From an uncultured Prevotella sp. (GTDB lineage Bacteria; Bacteroidota; Bacteroidia; Bacteroidales; Bacteroidaceae), in contig CALBLK010000064.1 of NCBI GenBank assembly GCA_937895845.1, positions 1 to 26,221 of the forward strand: a DNA stretch of 26,221 bases, in the 5' to 3' direction. The stretch's first letter is position 1; every line of letters begins with the position of its first letter. The position numbers and the translations under genes were made by a program. The notes under the pieces were generated by a model, which ran no database searches, was not told the DNA's origin, and worked only from the letters and a program-made list of their open reading frames with translations. Below, piece by piece: positions 1-7,434 of this stretch.

Positions 1-1585
1 CCTCATGGTATTCGGCATATACCTTGTCCTTTTCCTTGAACGGCACATGACCTATCTGCCCGTATTCCTCGACAAGTTTCTGCACGGTGGCCTGCAGATT
101 GTCTCCAGGCTCATCAAGCAGGGCCTTCAACTTAGCTATCACCTCGCGCTTCTTCTCCAAGTTGGCGTGCTCCTCGCTGCGCTGTCCGGCACCGGCAGCA
201 TTGCGAGCCTCAAAGAAATGGTTACAGGCTGCAAGAAACTCCTCCCAAAGCTGGTCTCCAAGTTTCTTGGGCACAGAGCCGATGGTCTTCCACTCTTTCT
301 GCAAGGCGATAAACTTGTCTGAAGTGGAACGCCACTCGGTGCTGTCTTTCAGTTCGTTGGCTTTCTTTATGAGTGCGCGTTTCTTCTCGGCATTGGCCTT
401 GAAAGCCTCTTTCAGTTCCTTGAAATAGGCTGCCTTCCGTTCAAAGAAAGTGTCACAGGCCGCGCGGAACCGCTCAAATATCTTGATGTTCATCTTCTGC
501 GGGGCAAAGCCAACCGTTTTCCACTCCGCCTGAATCTCGATAATCTCCTTGGTATGTTTATCCCAGTCGCCTGTGCCCTTGTTGTCTGCGGCTACAATGG
601 CCTCGACCTTCTCGCAGAGCGCGGTCTTTTTGGCCAGGTTCTCCTCTTCCTTGGCGCGCAAGGCCTCAAAGTACTGCTGGTGGCGCTTGTTGATGACTGT
701 CGAGGCCGCCTTGAAGCGGTTCCAAATTTCCTCTCTCATCTCCTTGGCCACAGGCCCTATCTCGCGATATTCCTGATGCAGCTCCTGCAACTGGTGGAAC
801 GCGCCAATCAAGTCATCCTGTGCGGCCAGCTTCTCCGCAGCTTCGCAGAGCTTTGTCTTAGCCTCAAGGTTCTTCTTGAAATCATACTCCCGGGCCTCGC
901 TGTTCAGCTTCAGCAGGTCATAGAACTGTTCCACATACAGCTGGTAGTTGCGCCAAAGTTCGCTGGCCTGCTGCGCCGGCACGCTTTTAATGCTCTTCCA
1001 CTCCTGCTGAAGGGCCTTGAATTCCTGGTATGACTTGTTGGCTTCCTCTGGCGAGGTTACCATGTTCTTGATTTTCTCTATGATGCCAAGCTTTTTCTTC
1101 AGGTTCTCCTCCTTTTCCTCCTCCTGTTCTCTGAAGAGTTTGGCGCGGCGTTCCTTGATGATGCCCATCTCAGCCTTGAACACCTCCTCGTCCTCGTCGG
1201 GTGTCACCTGGTAGGCCTCGGGGTCGCCACCGCCGTCGATATAGGCTTTCAGACGGGCCTCGCGCTCTGCTATGTGCAGCTTGTAGAACACAGTTTTCAG
1301 ATAATCTATTTCATCCTTTTGAAGGGGCTCGTTGCCATGGGCCAGTTCCTTGACACGCTCCACCACCTCTTTTTTCGAGGTGTAAACCTTCCTTTCATTC
1401 TCCTCTGCCTCCGGTTTCTTGGCATCGGGTACAGCCGCGGGAGTGTCAGTCTGGGCAGCCACGACCTCGTTCTGGCCGTTGCCAGTGTCTGCGGCTGTTG
1501 TTTCCGTTGCTTGCTGCGCGGCCTCTGTCTCTGTGGCCATCACTTCCTGCTTGCCCGTTTCGGGGGCTTTCTCTTGAGAGTCCAT
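1..1585 (-). CDS. DUF349-repeat protein, 3' end outside window
   Basis: Reading the minus strand from the ATG at 1585 gives one open frame of 528 codons that runs off the left edge without a stop, so the C-terminus is missing. The first ~65 residues are acidic and low in complexity (rich in E, A, T, Q); the rest is charged, helical sequence built from repeats of about 70 residues, each ending in a W/Y-x(3)-G-type motif (EWKSIKSVP, EYREIGPV, EWKTVGFAP, EWKTIGSVP, YGQIGHVP). This is the hallmark of DUF349, common in Bacteroidetes. The molecular role of the family is not well established, and I do not assign one. No signal peptide or membrane segment is visible, so it is probably cytoplasmic. 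It lies 112 nt downstream of corA on the same strand but has its own -7 box at 1636-1643. Confidence 0.88.
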   Translation of the reverse strand, partial: MDSQEKAPETGKQEVMATETEAAQQATETTAADTGNGQNEVVAAQTDTPAAVPDAKKPEAEENERKVYTSKKEVVERVKELAHGNEPLQKDEIDYLKTVFYKLHIAEREARLKAYIDGGGDPEAYQVTPDEDEEVFKAEMGIIKERRAKLFREQEEEKEENLKKKLGIIEKIKNMVTSPEEANKSYQEFKALQQEWKSIKSVPAQQASELWRNYQLYVEQFYDLLKLNSEAREYDFKKNLEAKTKLCEAAEKLAAQDDLIGAFHQLQELHQEYREIGPVAKEMREEIWNRFKAASTVINKRHQQYFEALRAKEEENLAKKTALCEKVEAIVAADNKGTGDWDKHTKEIIEIQAEWKTVGFAPQKMNIKIFERFRAACDTFFERKAAYFKELKEAFKANAEKKRALIKKANELKDSTEWRSTSDKFIALQKEWKTIGSVPKKLGDQLWEEFLAACNHFFEARNAAGAGQRSEEHANLEKKREVIAKLKALLDEPGDNLQATVQKLVEEYGQIGHVPFKEKDKVYAEYHE

Positions 1586-1635
1586 TGTGATAATGTTTGT
1601 TAGGTTCACTATTCAGTTTTATACTAATATGGGCA

Positions 1636-1643
1636 CAAACTTA
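1636..1643 (-). promoter_or_regulatory. Candidate promoter -7 box for the DUF349 gene
   Basis: On the minus strand these bases read TAAGTTTG, an exact match to the Bacteroidetes -7 consensus TAnnTTTG, about 50 nt before the ATG at 1585. No clear TTTG -33 box is seen at 19-21 nt upstream; that stretch is a run of T and A. Confidence 0.5.
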
Positions 1644-1697
1644 CAGAAAAAAGTTTAAAAAGTGCCATTTTCGGCCGTTTTTTTTCGCCTTGCGGCT

Positions 1698-2624
1698 CTA
1701 TATGAGGCGTTTATGGCGGAAAACCCACCAGAAAAGTCCGGAAACGGCTACGGAGATAAACAGTGCGACGGCAAAGCCAAACGGGTTGTTCTCCATGCCG
1801 TTGATGAGATTCATGCCAAAGAGGCTGGCGATAAGTGTGGGGAACATCATCAAGATGGAGACCGAGGTGAGTGTGCGCATCACGGTGTTCATGTTGTTGT
1901 TGATGATGCTTGAATAGGTGTCCATGGTCGATTCGAGGATGTCCGAGTAGATGCTGGTAGTCTCGCGGGCCTGTGTCATCTCAATGTTCACATCCTCAAT
2001 GAGGTCTGCGTCGAGTTCGTCAATCTGCAGCTTGAACTTCAGTTTCGACAGCAAAGTCTCGTTGCCGCGGATAGATGTGATAAAGTAAGTGAGCGAGTCT
2101 TGCAGCCTGCTGAGCCCAATCAGACTCTCGTTGTTCACCTCGCGGTCAAGGTTTCGCTTGGCTTTCTCTATGAGGTTGCTGATCTGCTTCAGCCTCTTCA
2201 GATACCACACGGCAGAAGAGAGAAACAGGCGGAATATCATGTCAACATGGTCTGTAAAGCCCTCGCCGCGCTTCTGCTGGTAACTCACGAAGTCTATCAT
2301 CATGTTGGTTTCGTAATAGCACACGGTGATGGTCACGTCGCGCTTGTGAATGATGCCGAGAGGCACGGTGGTGTAGGGCGTGCGCGAGCGGATTTCCTTG
2401 ACATACGGGATGCGCAGGATGATGAGCATCCAGCCGTCATCGTACTCGTAGCGCGCACGCTCGTCGGTATCGCTGACATCGGAAAAGAAATAGTCGGGAA
2501 TATTGAAGCGCTTCTCTAGCAGGTCCTGGTCGTCTTCGGTAGGACAAGTCACTTGTATCCAGCAGTTGGGCTGCCACTCGTCCACCATTTTCAGCCCACC
2601 GGTTGTGTTCCAGTATGTTCTCAT
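1698..2624 (-). CDS. corA: CorA-family magnesium transporter
   Basis: The 308-residue product has the CorA layout: a long cytoplasmic N-terminal alpha/beta region, a helical stalk rich in charged residues (about 140-235), and two C-terminal membrane helices. The signature GMN is at residues 270-272 at the end of the first helix, followed by the short periplasmic loop and a second helix ending in basic residues (RHKRLI), as in the family. CorA proteins form inner-membrane pentamers that import Mg2+ and sometimes Co2+ or Ni2+; the actual ion here is inferred. The start at 2624 is chosen because AAAGGAT lies 6-12 nt upstream. That ribosome binding site is part of a perfect inverted repeat (2628-2664), which could control translation. 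Confidence 0.9.
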   Translation of the reverse strand: MRTYWNTTGGLKMVDEWQPNCWIQVTCPTEDDQDLLEKRFNIPDYFFSDVSDTDERARYEYDDGWMLIILRIPYVKEIRSRTPYTTVPLGIIHKRDVTITVCYYETNMMIDFVSYQQKRGEGFTDHVDMIFRLFLSSAVWYLKRLKQISNLIEKAKRNLDREVNNESLIGLSRLQDSLTYFITSIRGNETLLSKLKFKLQIDELDADLIEDVNIEMTQARETTSIYSDILESTMDTYSSIINNNMNTVMRTLTSVSILMMFPTLIASLFGMNLINGMENNPFGFAVALFISVAVSGLFWWVFRHKRLI

Positions 2625-2627
2625 TGT

Positions 2628-2664
2628 GCCAATCCTTTAAATAAGTCGAGGCAAGAGGATTGGC
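2628..2664 (-). promoter_or_regulatory. Hairpin covering the corA ribosome binding site
   Basis: In the corA transcript, GCCAAUCCU (2664-2656) can pair perfectly with AGGAUUGGC (2636-2628), a 9-bp stem with a 19-nt loop. The 3' arm contains the AGGA of the ribosome binding site and ends 3 nt before the start codon. Such a stem would hide the site when formed. That it has a regulatory role is inference. Confidence 0.45.
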
Positions 2665-2796
2665 CATTCTTTCGCCCGCTCCTCACGCCATCGTGTTAAA
2701 ATTTTCCGCGTGATAGTCGTCCATCTGTCTGTGATTTATATTGCGAGGGCGCTCTGTCTCGTTTGCAAATGCCATCGACACCCCACTTAACAGGTG

Positions 2797-2828
2797 CAAA
2801 GATAGTGCAAACGAGAGACATATCCAAG
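2797..2828 (-). promoter_or_regulatory. Candidate promoter for corA
   Basis: On the minus strand, TATCTTTG (2804-2797) matches the Bacteroidetes -7 consensus TAnnTTTG, and CTTG (2828-2825), one mismatch from the TTTG -33 box, lies 20 nt upstream. This spacing fits the consensus. Transcription would start near 2790, giving corA a leader of about 165 nt that contains the RBS hairpin. Confidence 0.5.
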
Positions 2829-2978
2829 AAAAGAATCCATTTTTCCCCCAGTTCGGGATAATATAGCCTGTCAAAAAGTTGCCGTTACGGTTTCGAATTA
2901 AGGTTACAGGTATTTTGCAGCCATCCATAGATCAAGGATGGTTGCCGGCATAACAGTTCCTCAATGTAAACGTACCTG

Positions 2979-3484
2979 TCAGAAGAGGCTCGACCGTCTT
3001 GTGTTTTCAATGTGTACCCGACAAGGGTCTTCGGCTTGTTGTCTATGAAGCAGTATGCCCCCCAGTGCAGATACAAGATTCATGGTAAAATTCCGAACAG
3101 ACCTGTGGCTCGAGTGTACAATTTGGGCTGTGTTCTTCAGCAAGTCGTTTATGGTCGGTGGAGTCAACAAACGTAATGCCGGTACATCTGCCGAAAGCCT
3201 GAAGATTAAGAAAAAAACATAAGAGGGAGGAATCCCCGGCTTTCAAGTTCAACAAAGCGATTATAGGAAACTGCATTGGGGAAGTAAGACTTCATGGCTC
3301 CCTTTATGTAGGACAGATAGTAATGCTTGAATTTGCGGAAAGTTCCAAAATGGAAGGGCAACAGGATGGTCATAATCTCACTGTCGGACAATGACGCTTT
3401 ACGCCGTCTGCGTGTTGCCCCATCATCGCCAAAGAGCAGATGACCATGATTTTTGAGAGACTCCGGACTTGTGCCGGGACTGAA
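2979..3484 (-). pseudogene. IS982-family transposase relic (deleted and frameshifted)
   Basis: Broken frames on the minus strand match pieces of Bacteroidetes IS982 transposases in the right order: an N-terminal piece (SLSDSEIMTILLPFHFG, then SYNRFVELESRGF), the block FGRCTGITFVDST that carries the first catalytic Asp region, and the C-terminal block INDLLKNTAQIVHS. Three kinds of damage are visible. A seven-T run (3211-3217) adds a base after LMFF and shifts the frame into FLNLQAFGR. The FVDST block joins directly to the C-terminal block near 3155, so the middle of the protein, where the remaining catalytic residues should be, is deleted. Another shift follows the SALG motif before the ending RRSSLF. 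A TGA lies in frame just upstream of 3484. It cannot encode an active enzyme. Terminal inverted repeats were not identified, so the element limits are approximate. Confidence 0.75.
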
Positions 3485-3515
3485 TCAAGGCCAGGTCTGA
3501 AACGTGGGCCGACAG

Positions 3516-3932
3516 TCACGCCCGCTGGCAGTCAGCGCAGATGCCCTTGACGAGAAAGGTGGCCGTGGTCATGGTGTAGCCCTTGGGCAGCGCAATGGCC
3601 GGAATGGCCGTGTTGTCAAGGCAAAAGGTGCGGCGGCAGCGCTCGCAGAAAAAATGGGCGTGGGTGTCGTCGTCATGGTCATGGTCGTGGCTGTGGCATA
3701 GCTCATAGCGCACACCGCCGCCGTCGGCGATGGCATGCACGAGGTGGTGCTCGCGGAAGAGGGTGAGCGCCCTGAACACGTTTGACTTGTCTATTGACAC
3801 GATGCGTCTCTCCAGCTCGCTTAGCGACAGGGGGCGTGACGCTCCGGCCAGCGTGCGCGCCACAACAATGCGGTTGGCTGTTGGCTTGATGCCGTGGGCC
3901 TCGATCAGCGAGGCGTAGTCTTCGTTCTTCAT
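3516..3932 (-). CDS. Fur-family metal-responsive transcriptional regulator
   Basis: The 138-residue product is the usual size for Fur/Zur/PerR repressors. Residues 1-75 form the winged-helix DNA-binding part (KPTANRIVVARTL, then SLSELERRI and SNVFRALTLF). Residues 80-93 are rich in His and Asp, and HAHFFCERC matches the metal site and dimerisation region. Two CxxC pairs (Cys96/Cys99 and Cys132/Cys135) form the structural zinc site. The family represses metal uptake or peroxide-stress genes when metal-bound. Which metal is sensed cannot be read from the sequence; the His/Asp-rich loop would suit a zinc sensor but is not decisive. The gene stands alone, with IS debris downstream and tRNA-Ser upstream. 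Confidence 0.9.
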   Translation of the reverse strand: MKNEDYASLIEAHGIKPTANRIVVARTLAGASRPLSLSELERRIVSIDKSNVFRALTLFREHHLVHAIADGGGVRYELCHSHDHDHDDDTHAHFFCERCRRTFCLDNTAIPAIALPKGYTMTTATFLVKGICADCQRA

Positions 3933-4005
3933 TCTTGGTCTTGTTGGCCAGCCTGTCTCTGCGTGTCTGTGCTCCGGTGCGGAGCTTGGCGATGGCCGGC
4001 AAGTA

Positions 4006-4013
4006 CAAAGTTA
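4006..4013 (-). promoter_or_regulatory. Candidate promoter -7 box for the fur-family gene
   Basis: The minus strand reads TAACTTTG, an exact TAnnTTTG match about 75 nt upstream of the ATG at 3932. No convincing -33 box was found. Confidence 0.45.
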
Positions 4014-4084
4014 AGCATAAACTCTGGAGAAATCTTCTTTTGGCGTGGAAAAGTTCAGCCCTTCTCTCAGTCCCCATGTTTCGC

Positions 4085-4098
4085 CATAGCTAGCTATG
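4085..4098. repeat. 14-bp perfect palindrome CATAGCTAGCTATG
   Basis: A perfect two-fold symmetric 14-mer lies between the fur-family gene and tRNA-Ser, about 70 bp upstream of the -7 box of the regulator gene. It could be an operator, or part of an intergenic repeat that also holds the nearby TTGCAAGCGGCGGAAGCAA and two TTTTGCA-type words. Only the symmetry itself is seen. Confidence 0.4.
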
Positions 4099-4253
4099 CT
4101 AATGCCCTTCCGTTGCGTTGCAAGCGGCGGAAGCAATGACTTGCACGAATTTTGCACGCATTTTGCAACAGAAAGCCACAAAAAGAGACAATATGAAACA
4201 AAGGGAGCGGGCGGGAGACAGTGTAAAAAGGCGGGAAAACAGCTGATAGCAAG

Positions 4254-4341
4254 CGGAGAGAACAGGATTCGAACCTGCGAGCCGGTTTTGCCGGCTACAC
4301 GCTTTCCAGGCGTGCCTCTTCAACCACTCGAGCACCTCTCC
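4254..4341 (-). tRNA. tRNA-Ser (anticodon GGA)
   Basis: The minus strand folds as an 88-nt class II tRNA. The acceptor arm is GGAGAGG pairing with TCTCTCC (one G-U), followed by discriminator G. The D arm begins TGCTCGAGTGG. The anticodon stem and loop CACGC-CTGGAAA-GCGTG place anticodon GGA at 4305-4307. A long variable arm (AGCCGGC..GCCGGCT type) is typical of serine tRNAs, and the T arm is CAGGTTCGAATCCTG. It reads UCC and UCU serine codons. CCA is not encoded. Confidence 0.96.
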
Positions 4342-4357
4342 TTGTTGAATAGCGGTG

Positions 4358-4365
4358 CAAAATTA
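4358..4365 (-). promoter_or_regulatory. Candidate promoter -7 box for tRNA-Ser
   Basis: The minus strand reads TAATTTTG, an exact TAnnTTTG match ending 17 nt before the tRNA 5' end, as expected for a short tRNA leader. Just upstream (4367-4387) is an 8-bp inverted repeat CTCTTTTT/AAAAAGAG. Confidence 0.5.
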
Positions 4366-4507
4366 ACTCTTTTTGCTGTAAAAAGAGAGTGAAGCAAGGC
4401 GATTTATGATTCGTTAACTAAAAGGGCCGGTGTGGCTTGAGGTAACGGACTCTTTTTTGGAAAAGGTGAGGCACTTTGTGGGGCAGACCGCCTCTGTCTC
4501 ACCGTAT

Positions 4508-4633
4508 GGCCTGTATTGCAGTGTGAAACGAACCGTTCTGCCCGCCCATATGGGCCGTATTGCAGTGTGAAACGAAGCGTTTTGCATGCCAGGACGGGCC
4601 GTATTGCAGCGTGAAACGAACCGAACCGTGACG
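4508..4633. repeat. Three tandem 44-45-bp repeats in an intergenic block
   Basis: The word GGCC(t/g)TATTGCAG(t/c)GTGAAACGAA occurs at 4508, 4553 and 4597, so the period is 45 then 44 bp. Spacers differ between copies but share a GTTxTGC-like start. Because the period is not a multiple of 3, and frames across it are simple and repetitive, I treat it as non-coding. It sits in the 500-bp gap (4342-4843) between tRNA-Ser and tatD, with no gene I can support. Confidence 0.75.
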
Positions 4634-4634
4634 C

Positions 4635-4659
4635 CCGATTTGGGTTTAAGCCAAATCGG
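4635..4659. repeat. 9-bp inverted repeat after the tandem repeats
   Basis: CCGATTTGG (4635-4643) and CCAAATCGG (4651-4659) form a perfect stem with a 7-nt loop. There is no T run on either side, so it is not a standard intrinsic terminator. Confidence 0.5.
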
Positions 4660-4843
4660 CCGGCATACCGAAACAAGCAATAACATAAGATTATCCCCGG
4701 TCTTTCCTCCCCTTGCCACTGTTTCTCTCGGCATCTTGCTGCCGTCTGAGCCTCGCAGCAGGCCGCTGTGGCGAGGCAATCCCGTTGCAAGCTGTCCGAA
4801 ACAAGCAGCAGCCGGGGGCGGAATCTAATGGCCTCTGTTTGGT

Positions 4844-5635
4844 TTAAAGTGCCATGGGCTGCCCGGGGAAGAAAATGCGCTGCACCGTCTGGTTGGTCTG
4901 GGTGGCAACTTCGTCGTCGGTAACGCCGTAACATTCTGCGAGCTTGTGCAGCACGTGGGCCACAAATGCGCTCTCGTTGCGCTGCCCTCTCATGGGAACG
5001 GGAGCCATATAGGGCGCGTCGGTCTCGAGGACAATGCGCGAGAGGGGGACCGACTGCGGAAGCACTTCGGGCAGGTGGGACTTCTTGAATGTGAGAACGC
5101 CGCCGATGCCCAGTGCGAAGCGTTCGAAGCGGAGCAGCTCCGCGGCCTCGTGGGCGTTGCCGGTGAAGCAGTGGAACACGCCGCCAGCCAGCTCTTTCTC
5201 ATAGTGGCGCAGCAAGGCCACCATCTCGTTCTGCGCCTTGCGGCAGTGTATCATCAGCGGGCGTCCCACCTCTATGGCCCATTCCACCTGTGCCTCGAAG
5301 GCCTCGAGCTGCTCGCGCGCGTAGTCGCGGCTCCAGTAATAGTCAAGCCCCACCTCGCCAATGGCAATGAAGCGGTCGGAGAACTGCTGGCGGATGGCGC
5401 CGAGCGTCTCGCGCCATCCGGCTTCCACCTCTTCGGGATGAAGACCTATCATGGGGTAGGCGTAGCCGGGAAAGCGGTCGCACACCCGCAGGGCAGACTG
5501 CACCGAGCGCAGGTCGGTGGCAGGGATGAGCACGCGTCCCACTCCCGCCTTGCGCGCCCTGTCCACCACCAGGTCAAGGTCGCCTGCAAACTCGCTGCCG
5601 TCAAGGTGTGCGTGCGTGTCGACAAAGCGGACCAT
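4844..5635 (-). CDS. tatD: TatD-family metal-dependent hydrolase
   Basis: The 263-residue product has the metal ligands of the TatD amidohydrolase family in order: HxH in VDTHAHLD (His8, His10), the Glu in IGEVGLDYY, His in MIHCRKA, His in FHCFTG, and Asp in LETDAPY. Family members are cytoplasmic 3'-5' DNases/RNases or related hydrolases; the substrate here is not known. The ATG at 5635 is chosen over upstream codons because MVRFVDTHAH is the normal family N-terminus and because it overlaps the stop of the polyprenyl synthase by one base (TGATG), which suggests translational coupling. It is the last gene of the tonB-like / prenyl synthase / tatD operon. Confidence 0.92.
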   Translation of the reverse strand: MVRFVDTHAHLDGSEFAGDLDLVVDRARKAGVGRVLIPATDLRSVQSALRVCDRFPGYAYPMIGLHPEEVEAGWRETLGAIRQQFSDRFIAIGEVGLDYYWSRDYAREQLEAFEAQVEWAIEVGRPLMIHCRKAQNEMVALLRHYEKELAGGVFHCFTGNAHEAAELLRFERFALGIGGVLTFKKSHLPEVLPQSVPLSRIVLETDAPYMAPVPMRGQRNESAFVAHVLHKLAECYGVTDDEVATQTNQTVQRIFFPGQPMAL

Positions 5636-6615
5636 CAGCGCTGGCGTTTCATCATGTCCTGCGTGTAGCGGCGCAGCTCGGCCTTGCGCTCCTCGCCGAC
5701 GTTCAGCCGGTCGATGCAGCGCTGGCTCTCGTCGAAGTAGTGGTTGATTTTCTGCTCGCACAGCTCGCGGATGCCTATCTTGTTGTAGAGTGCGGTGACA
5801 GCGGCGATTTTCTCGTGTCGGTCAAAGTCGGTGGCCTGGACCCACTTGGTCAGTTCCGCCCGCTGGCAACTGTCAGCGCGCTGGAAGGCATTGATGAGCA
5901 TATAGGTCTTCTTGTTCGAGATGATGTCGCCGCCAATGGCCTTGCCGAACACGTCGGGGTCGCCATAGACGTCAAGCAGGTCGTCCTGGAGCTGGAAGGC
6001 CAGTCCCATCCGCTCGCCAAAGCGGTAGAGCGTGTCCGCGTCAGCCGCCGGGGCGTCGGCCAGGATGGCGCCAATCTTCACCGCGCAGGCCAGCAGCACG
6101 CTTGTCTTCAGCCTGATCATTTCGATGTACTCGTCCTCGGTTACATCGTCGCGGCGCTCAAAGTCCATGTCGTATTGCTGGCCCTCGCCAATCTCAAGGG
6201 CCGTTTCGGTGAACAGCTCCAGCACGGGCTTGAGCTTGGACGGGTCGCACTGCATCATGCGCCGGTAGGCCAGCACCAGCATGGAGTCGCCCGAGAGGAT
6301 GGCCGTGTTGGCGTCCCACTTGCGGTGGACGGTGGGCTTGCCGCGCCTCACGTCGGCATTGTCCATCAGGTCGTCGTGCAGCAGGGTGTAGTTGTGGTAG
6401 GTCTCCAGGGCGCAGGCCGGCATCAGGATGTCGCGCGGGTTGTCCTTGAACAGGTTGTAGGCCAGCAGCATCAGCACGGGCCTGATGCGCTTGCCCCCGA
6501 GCGAAAGCACATAGCGCACCGGCTCGTAGAGCGACTGCGGCTTGCGGTTGTAAGGCAATGTCTCGATAAAGCCATTGACCATGGCCAGCAGGTCGGATGA
6601 TTTAACGACATTCAT
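5635..6615 (-). CDS. Polyprenyl (isoprenyl diphosphate) synthase
   Basis: The 326-residue product is a trans-isoprenyl diphosphate synthase. It shows GGKRIRPVL near residue 40, the first Asp-rich motif LHDDLMDNADVRRG and the second FQLQDDLLDVYGD, both of which bind Mg2+ and the allylic diphosphate, plus GGDIISNKKT between the second motif and the C-terminus. It condenses isopentenyl diphosphate units to make prenyl precursors for quinones, undecaprenyl carriers or similar. The first motif is DDxxD without the two-residue insertion of typical bacterial FPP synthases, and a Tyr stands five residues before it, a pattern that limits chain length in short-chain enzymes; C15-C20 product is an inference. 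The gene begins 14 nt after the tonB-like gene and overlaps tatD. Confidence 0.9.
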   Translation of the reverse strand: MNVVKSSDLLAMVNGFIETLPYNRKPQSLYEPVRYVLSLGGKRIRPVLMLLAYNLFKDNPRDILMPACALETYHNYTLLHDDLMDNADVRRGKPTVHRKWDANTAILSGDSMLVLAYRRMMQCDPSKLKPVLELFTETALEIGEGQQYDMDFERRDDVTEDEYIEMIRLKTSVLLACAVKIGAILADAPAADADTLYRFGERMGLAFQLQDDLLDVYGDPDVFGKAIGGDIISNKKTYMLINAFQRADSCQRAELTKWVQATDFDRHEKIAAVTALYNKIGIRELCEQKINHYFDESQRCIDRLNVGEERKAELRRYTQDMMKRQR

Positions 6616-6629
6616 ATCAGGTAGTCATT

Positions 6630-7349
6630 TTAGAGTTTAAACACTATGGGTATCGCCACGAGCGTGCGGCAGGGCTTGTCGTGCTGCACGCCCGCCTTCC
6701 ATTTCGGCATGAGGCGGAGCACGCGCATGGCTTCGCGGTCGCAGCTGCCGTCAAGGGACTGCACGATTTTAAAGTCGGTCAGGCTGCCGTCGCGGTTTAC
6801 GACAAACTGTGCCACCACCTTTCCCTGCACCTTGCGCTGCCGGGCCGATGCCGGGTAGGTGAGGTTGCTGGACAGCCAGCGCATCAGGGCGACAGGCCCT
6901 CCGGGGAACTGCGGCAAGTCTTCGACCACGTGGAAGTCAAGCGGGTTGTCGCCCGGGGCTGTCCCCGGTGGCGCGATGGCCTGCGCCGCGCCGTTGTCCT
7001 CCGGGTCTGAGGCGGCCAGCTGCACGCCGTCGTCCTTGTCACCCTCCGCCTGCCTGTCAAGCTCTTCTGGCGACGCCTCGCTCGCGCTGGGCACCGTCTT
7101 GAGGCGGTCGGCCACGTCGGCCTTCTTCATGTCCATTGCCACCTCCCCCTCGTTGTGCGTCAGCAATGCCTTGAGGTCAAGGTCCTCGTCCTGCTCGGTC
7201 CAGTCCTCGTCCGCACCGTCCCAGCCTCCCGTGTGGAAAGGGAGGTTGAGGACTGCAAGAAAAACGGCGAGCGCAACAGCCAGCCCCAGGGCCAGGCGCT
7301 TGCCCCGCCCGGCTTCCAAATCGGCCTTCTTGCTCTTCTTGGTTTCCAT
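6630..7349 (-). CDS. TonB-family energy transducer
   Basis: The 239-residue product begins METKKSKKADLE, the conserved N-terminus of Bacteroidetes TonB-like proteins, which fixes the start at 7349. One membrane helix follows (about residues 18-36). The middle (40-140) is acidic and low in complexity, as for a periplasm-spanning linker, and the C-terminal ~85 residues form a TonB_C domain (FPGGPVALMRWLSSNLTYP, then GKVVAQFVVNRDGS and LMPKWKAG). Such proteins pass energy from the inner membrane to outer-membrane receptors. There is no ExbB/ExbD or SusC-like gene nearby. It is the first gene of an operon with the prenyl synthase and tatD. Confidence 0.9.
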   Translation of the reverse strand: METKKSKKADLEAGRGKRLALGLAVALAVFLAVLNLPFHTGGWDGADEDWTEQDEDLDLKALLTHNEGEVAMDMKKADVADRLKTVPSASEASPEELDRQAEGDKDDGVQLAASDPEDNGAAQAIAPPGTAPGDNPLDFHVVEDLPQFPGGPVALMRWLSSNLTYPASARQRKVQGKVVAQFVVNRDGSLTDFKIVQSLDGSCDREAMRVLRLMPKWKAGVQHDKPCRTLVAIPIVFKL

Positions 7350-7375
7350 GGATGGCAATGGATAAAAATACGTTG

Positions 7376-7383
7376 CAAATGTA
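7376..7383 (-). promoter_or_regulatory. Candidate promoter -7 box for the tonB-like operon
   Basis: The minus strand reads TACATTTG, an exact TAnnTTTG match 27 nt upstream of the ATG at 7349. No TTTG was found at the usual -33 spacing. Confidence 0.5.
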
Positions 7384-7405
7384 CGGAGATATTTGAAAAA
7401 AGCCG

Positions 7406-7413
7406 TATCTTTG
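7406..7413 (+). promoter_or_regulatory. Candidate promoter -7 box for porQ-cmk
   Basis: The plus strand reads TATCTTTG, an exact TAnnTTTG match 22 nt before the ATG at 7435. It is back to back with the minus-strand box at 7376-7383, so one 85-bp region would drive both operons. Confidence 0.55.
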
Positions 7414-7434
7414 TTGCCAAAAATACCGAAACGG

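Noticed and set aside
2437..2667. 76-codon minus-strand frame overlapping the corA start
   Set aside because: Out of frame with corA and overlapping it for most of its length; corA has family support, this frame has none.
4508..4633. CRISPR array
   Set aside because: Only three copies, diverged spacers of about 20 bp, no cas genes and no leader.
4404..4934. Long repetitive open frames on the minus strand between tRNA-Ser and tatD
   Set aside because: They arise from the tandem repeats and overlap the 3' end of tatD; the repeat period is not a multiple of 3.
5608..6600. 330-codon plus-strand frame opposite the prenyl synthase
   Set aside because: Antisense shadow of a clear isoprenyl synthase in GC-rich DNA; no family features.
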